This document shows, piece after piece, positions 60,260-64,000 of a stretch of 64,000 nucleotides of DNA. Within the stretch, counting starts at the first letter, position 1. Every line of letters begins with the position of its first letter. The notes beneath the pieces were generated by a model. The model had not been told where the DNA came from. It ran no database searches and worked only from the letters and a program-made list of their open reading frames with translations. The stretch lies in NCBI GenBank assembly GCA_022457155.1, contig JAJGOT010000740.1, forward strand, positions 1 to 64,000, given 5' to 3'. The stretch is from Cladopsammia gracilis (taxonomy: Eukaryota; Cnidaria; Anthozoa; Scleractinia; Dendrophylliidae). Position numbers and translations under genes: made by a program.

Positions 60260-60946
60260 AGCCTGTATCAGGCGTTCAGATGGTGGGGAGCTACGCGTAG
60301 GAAAAAATGCGAGCGAAGAAAAAAGCGAGGAAAGTGAAGAGAGAAACATTCCCTTGCCTTGCTTCTTTTTGCGCCTATCCCACTCCGTTAGCACTGGCAA
60401 TATTTTTTCCTTCGCTGGCCACCTGAACTATATTATCATTGCATTGTGCGGAAATGCATAATCTATCAGAGTCGTCTTAGGCAGGCTAAACCTCAACTTT
60501 CCCATGTTATAGCTAAATTAATATATTGAAGGTTTAGAAAAAAACAATCGCAAAACAGAACGGCAGACTTCAATTTCCTATCACAAAATGGCAACCGTTT
60601 TTACAATCAATATAGATTAAATAAGTTTAATTCTGACTTACAGAAAACTTATCTTTTTTACCGAGTAGGTAGGTGGGCAGGCAGGTAGGTAGGTAGGTAG
60701 GTAGGTGGGTGGGTGGCTGGGTAGGTAGGTAGGTGGGTGGGTGGGTGGGTGGGTAGGTGGGTGGGTAGGTAGGTGGGTGGGTGGGTGGGTGGGTGGGTAG
60801 GTGGGTAGGTAGGTAGGTGGGTGGGTGGCTAGGTAGGTAGTCAGACCTTTTCAGCGAGTGATGTATTTCTGTATGTAATTATGTATGTTTAAATAAAAAA
60901 ATAACGTGTTCTTCGCTCCCCTCAATCTGAACGCCTGGATCAGGCT
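60260..60946. mobile_element. About 690-bp element with GCCTG-AGGCGTTCAGAT termini in FARP intron
   Basis: AGCCTGTATCAGGCGTTCAG at the left is inverted at 60,916-60,946 as CTGAACGCCTGGATCAGGCT. The interior holds the GGTA/GGTG microsatellite at 60,666-60,840. Confidence 0.7.
60666..60840. repeat. (GGTA/GGTG)n microsatellite
   Basis: About 175 bp of tetranucleotide repeats with mixed GGTA, GGTG, GGCT and GGCA units. Confidence 0.97.
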
Positions 60947-61293
60947 ATTGAACTTAAATTGTTGGTAGATAATAAAATCTCTTGATAACCTTTTTTAAAA
61001 AATAAGACGAACTTTCTTGGAATTTTCCCTGTGTATGAACTTAGACAATCTTCGGACGCTAACATGTGAGGTATCTAGTTAGACATTCAAAGAGCAATTT
61101 TACATCCTACGCACACAAGAATTATACTTTATATGTATTGAAAAATATGTGGAAAATCCACAAAGACACAATAATATAGTGATGCAGAAGTGATCTCGGT
61201 AATACTTCTGTCTATTTCTTTGCTGTTTTAGATAAAAATCGGCGGCGGTTGGGGGGGGGGGGGGGGGGGAAAGAGATGTTGATCATCCATTAC

Positions 61294-61353
61294 CTCGACA
61301 GGTTTTGCCACATAGTAGCCAATCAGCGGTAAGCTGGCCAGTGGGAACTCGTC
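61294..61353 (-). CDS. FARP: FARP-like gene exon: central strands of PH2
   Basis: A 60-bp exon, phase 0/0, acceptor TCTTTTAG|GACG and donor GTCGAG|GTAATG. It encodes DEFPLASLPLIGYYVAKPVE. The P-L-A-S-L-P-L-x-G-Y run is highly conserved in FARP and FGD PH domains. It lies between exons at 62.25 kb and 59.6 kb with matching phases. A poly-G run sits just downstream in the intron (61,249-61,269). Confidence 0.93.
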
Positions 61354-61586
61354 CTAAAAGATACAAGACAAAACACTTTTCAGCTGCTTGATTCAATCGA
61401 CATGGCACTCTCAAATGAACATTTGGTTTTGAACATAAGCTTGTGTTCATCGCAGGTTAGCCTTTTACAAACGTGAAATTACATTTCCAATGGGTTCTAA
61501 GCCGCAAAAAGAGAAAGAAGGCATAGTAAGTTGGATCGGGACGCTTAGACTGAGAAAGCTGTTTTGGTTTATTTCCATTTCTTTTG

Positions 61587-62130
61587 TAAGAACGGTTTTC
61601 ATTTGAGTGTCTAAAGTAATTTCGCAGTTGCTATGGTTTTACATTGCTACGCTTTGTGATTGGCTCAATTATCTCGCGCCACTTACTTTCTCAACCAATC
61701 AGAAGTAAAAACAAAACTGACTTCCTCGCACGAGTTTTCCCGCGCTTGGCGCCAGCTAAGAGTTCTGATTGGCTCATTGGATTGTCTGCGACTGTTGTGA
61801 TTGGTCAGAGTGATTTCTTTTCTTTTGGTTTTACGACACTCGATATAGAGCAGTTTTCAATTGTGTCGTAAAACCAAAACCAAAGCAATTACTCTGACCA
61901 ATCACAGCAGTCGTAAGCAATCCAATGAACCAATCAGTGCTCGAAGCAATTACATGTCGGCGGCGCCAAGCGCGGGAAAACGCGTGCGAGCAAGTCACGA
62001 TTGGTTTTGGTTTTACTTCTGATTGGTCGAGAAAGTGGCGCGAGATTTTTTAGCCAATCACAGAGCGTAGCAATGCAAAACCAAAGCAATTGTGTAATTA
62101 CTTTCGACACTCAATTGAAAACTGCTCTTT
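61587..62130. mobile_element. 540-bp inverted-repeat element rich in CCAAT boxes, in FARP intron
   Basis: 61,587-61,845 is inverted at 61,866-62,130 (shared TGTCGTAAAACCAAA, GCAATGCAAAACC-type and GATTGGTCAGAGTGAT stretches). The sequence ATTGG or CCAAT occurs at least ten times, in both orientations. No ORF of note. Confidence 0.75.
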
Positions 62131-62252
62131 GATAGCAAAATAGGAAACAATATTTGGGAGCTAGCGTCACGCTGAGAAACGGTATCTTCGCTTTGCCAAG
62201 TTTATGAAATGCGTACTATAAATCATTAAATTTTTATAACCATTGTGCATAC

Positions 62253-62360
62253 CTCGTGTGTCTTGTAAAAGAACAAACAGAAGTTTGTAAAAACCACCCA
62301 CAACTTCTGCCATCGATTTCCAGTCTTGAATTTCCTTAGCAATTCACCACTCATTTGATT
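62253..62360 (-). CDS. FARP: FARP-like gene exon: start of PH2
   Basis: A 108-bp exon, phase 0/0, acceptor TCTTTCCAG|AATC and donor CACGAG|GTATGC. It reads NQMSGELLRKFKTGN, then RWQKLWVVFTNFCLFFYKTH. The LLRKFK and WQKLWVVFTNFCLFFYK segments are near-diagnostic of the second PH domain of FARP1/2 as I recall them. It follows the linker exon at 63.2-63.4 kb directly. Confidence 0.95.
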
Positions 62361-62656
62361 CTGGAAAGATACATAAAATCGTTTAAGTTAGTTCTCCGTG
62401 ATCAATGCAAAATAATGCTCTAGTTTTTTGATAAATTACCACCATTATGTACCACAACTGTTGATGAGCGTCCCAAGTCATGGATGGACTTAAGACGTCC
62501 GTGTATCTCGGAGTCGTTTTTGCTCCTAGTAAATATGCACCCCTATTATTATTTTGATCTCGTGAAAACGTGAAGCGTTGAGCGAGATGTAGTATACGGG
62601 AACAGATATGCAACTATTCAACTCGTTCCATCAACCATAAACTTTTGTAATTCCCT

Positions 62657-62795
62657 GGCCCCGGTTGTACAAAAGGTGGATGGCGCTATTCATCCGATAA
62701 AAGGTGGATAACACAATTGGTTTTGCTAATACCTATCCACTGGATAGTGATTTATCCGATGGATAGCGCAATCCACCTTTTGAACAACCGGGGCC
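62657..62795. mobile_element. 139-bp palindromic MITE with GGCCCCGGTTGT termini, in FARP intron
   Basis: GGCCCCGGTTGTACAAAAGG is inverted at 62,771-62,795; further internal pairing runs through GGATA-GCGC and ATCCGAT motifs. Confidence 0.75.
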
Positions 62796-63197
62796 TGGTG
62801 TATTAGGTGTTAAAAGATGATTGCTGTATTTCAATAGCGTTCCGCCCAGATTCTAAAAATAGAATTGGGGGGCAGCATCATGGGATTGAAATGCGTACAA
62901 ACATTCAAGAACTACGCAGGTAGCTACGAAAAAAGCAGGTGCTACGAAGCACTGTTCTTGGGTATAACTCGACAATTATCCACAATATGTACAGGAATCG
63001 CAAAAACTGGTGTTTCCGAGGCAGCCATTTTGAAATATTTGTCCGCATTTCGATCCCACAATGCAATGCTGCCAAATATGACGTCACCTGTTCACTTGAT
63101 ATAGAATCCATAGTTGCGATAAAAAATAACGGCTGTTGGCACTGTTAATCATGGTATCCTCATAAAAAGTTTCAATCATTTAACTACTTATGCTTAC

Positions 63198-63442
63198 CCG
63201 AACTGAAAGAGAGTGCTCCGTCATACTGATACTTGTGTTTCTATGCCAACAAACTCTCCGCGTGGACATGGTGTGTGTGTGCGCATGTCTCTTGTCCAGA
63301 CTTGAGATGGGACTGGAACTCACATCCTCATCTGACCCGTCACCGCTTGTTTTTGATGTTATTTCCACAGGGGTGGGCAGGGGTAGGACCTTACCAATTG
63401 GTCCTGTCATGGGGTAGGGCGAGTCTCCATTCATTAAATTAT
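63198..63442 (-). CDS. FARP: FARP-like gene exon: linker before the second PH domain
   Basis: A 245-bp exon, acceptor TTGTATTTCAG|ATAA and donor GTTCGG|GTAAGC, phase 1 in and phase 0 out. It encodes a Ser/Pro-rich, likely disordered linker (TGPIGKVLPLPTP, GSDEDVSSSPISSLD) ending with HTMSTRRVCWHRNTSISM. VCWHRNTSxSM before the PH2 start matches the FARP1/2 linker as I recall it. The FERM, DH and first PH domains would lie beyond position 64,000; I found no further exon between 63,443 and the end of the window. Confidence 0.9.
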
Positions 63443-64000
63443 CTGAAATACAAGTATGATGATATTCAAAGTTATTCGAATATACTTTCTTATGCATGCA
63501 AGTCATAAACCCACGTGCAAATGCTGTGTTCCCTTTTCTTTATGATTGGTTTAGTACTGCTATTTAAACTACACCCGCTTGAACTGTTACGTATCGCAGT
63601 ATCAAGACCCGAGAGTCACTCCTCATACACTCGGTTTACGCTTCTCAAGTGTCTAGATACTTCGTATGGTAACCTTTTTTTTTACTAGTGTAAAGCACGT
63701 TTTTAAATTAGGATACCCTACAACCCCAAGGGTTGTACCACTGCCTTGGTTGGTTTTCTCCACCTGCTGGTTTTTAGGGGTTTTCGTGTCCGGCTTTGGT
63801 GCATTTGTTCTTCCTTTAATCACAGTTGAAATCTGTATATATGTTGAAGCTAAATAAATGGCACGGTGGCTTGGCTGGTCCACGCGCCCAAATATCATCA
63901 TTCTTGTGTGTTTGGTTGAGTTATGAATGCAAAATACTTGCAGTGTGTCCACTGCAGGTAACGACGAAATTCGCTTGCGATTTTCGCTGGTAATCATAAT
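63443..64000 (-). other. Presumed FARP-like intron, nothing else recognised
   Basis: No acceptor/donor pair with a FARP-like reading was found. Open frames on both strands here are short and without recognisable domains. Confidence 0.4.

Noticed and set aside
37046..61270. Poly-G/poly-C runs (for example 37,046, 56,521, 61,249) as G-quadruplex regulators
   Set aside because: Homopolymer runs are common in this kind of repeat-rich DNA and are assembly-prone; nothing ties them to gene control.

Overview
This 64 kb window is nuclear DNA of an invertebrate animal, most likely an anthozoan cnidarian (stony coral or sea anemone). The evidence is AT-rich intergenic DNA, spliced genes with GT-AG introns, a metabotropic-glutamate-like receptor in a single exon, a FARP-family gene, and dense short inverted-repeat elements of kinds I associate with coral and sea-anemone genomes. 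The species cannot be fixed from sequence alone.

Layout. (1) 0.5-13.4 kb, minus strand: 3' part of a gene with an 11.5 kb exon encoding about 3,840 residues of strictly alternating Ser-X repeats (216-bp units, 36/72-aa periods). It runs into a half EGF domain and then, across an intron, a calcium-binding EGF exon. Three single-base insertions break the frame. (2) 13.4-48.7 kb: no gene recognised. This is a repeat-rich stretch with TTAA-flanked inverted-repeat elements (17.8-19.6 and 35.1-39.3 kb), a 3.1 kb near-perfect palindrome filled with trinucleotide and 11-bp minisatellites (28.4-31.5 kb), an element with 9-bp target duplications inside a tandem duplication (33.2-34.2 kb), a 6.7 kb structure with >1 kb inverted arms (40.2-46.9 kb), and many smaller elements. 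(3) 48,759-51,401, plus strand: intact 880-aa class C GPCR. Its alpha-amino-acid clamp residues are kept, but the two glutamate side-chain residues are replaced. (4) 51.4-57.7 kb: repeats, including a nested palindromic insertion and a tRNA-like sequence. (5) 57.7-63.4 kb, minus strand: the last five coding exons of a FARP-like (FERM, RhoGEF, PH) gene, covering the linker and complete second PH domain to the stop. I assembled these from splice sites and frame continuity; most exons are too short to stand out as ORFs. Its introns hold several palindromic elements.

The three genes do not form an obvious functional unit: one is an extracellular, probably glycosylated repeat protein, one a cell-surface chemoreceptor-like GPCR, one a Rac/Rho GEF adaptor. 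The most unusual items are the giant Ser-X exon, the 3.1 kb palindrome with its related 11-bp minisatellites, and the receptor's altered ligand pocket.
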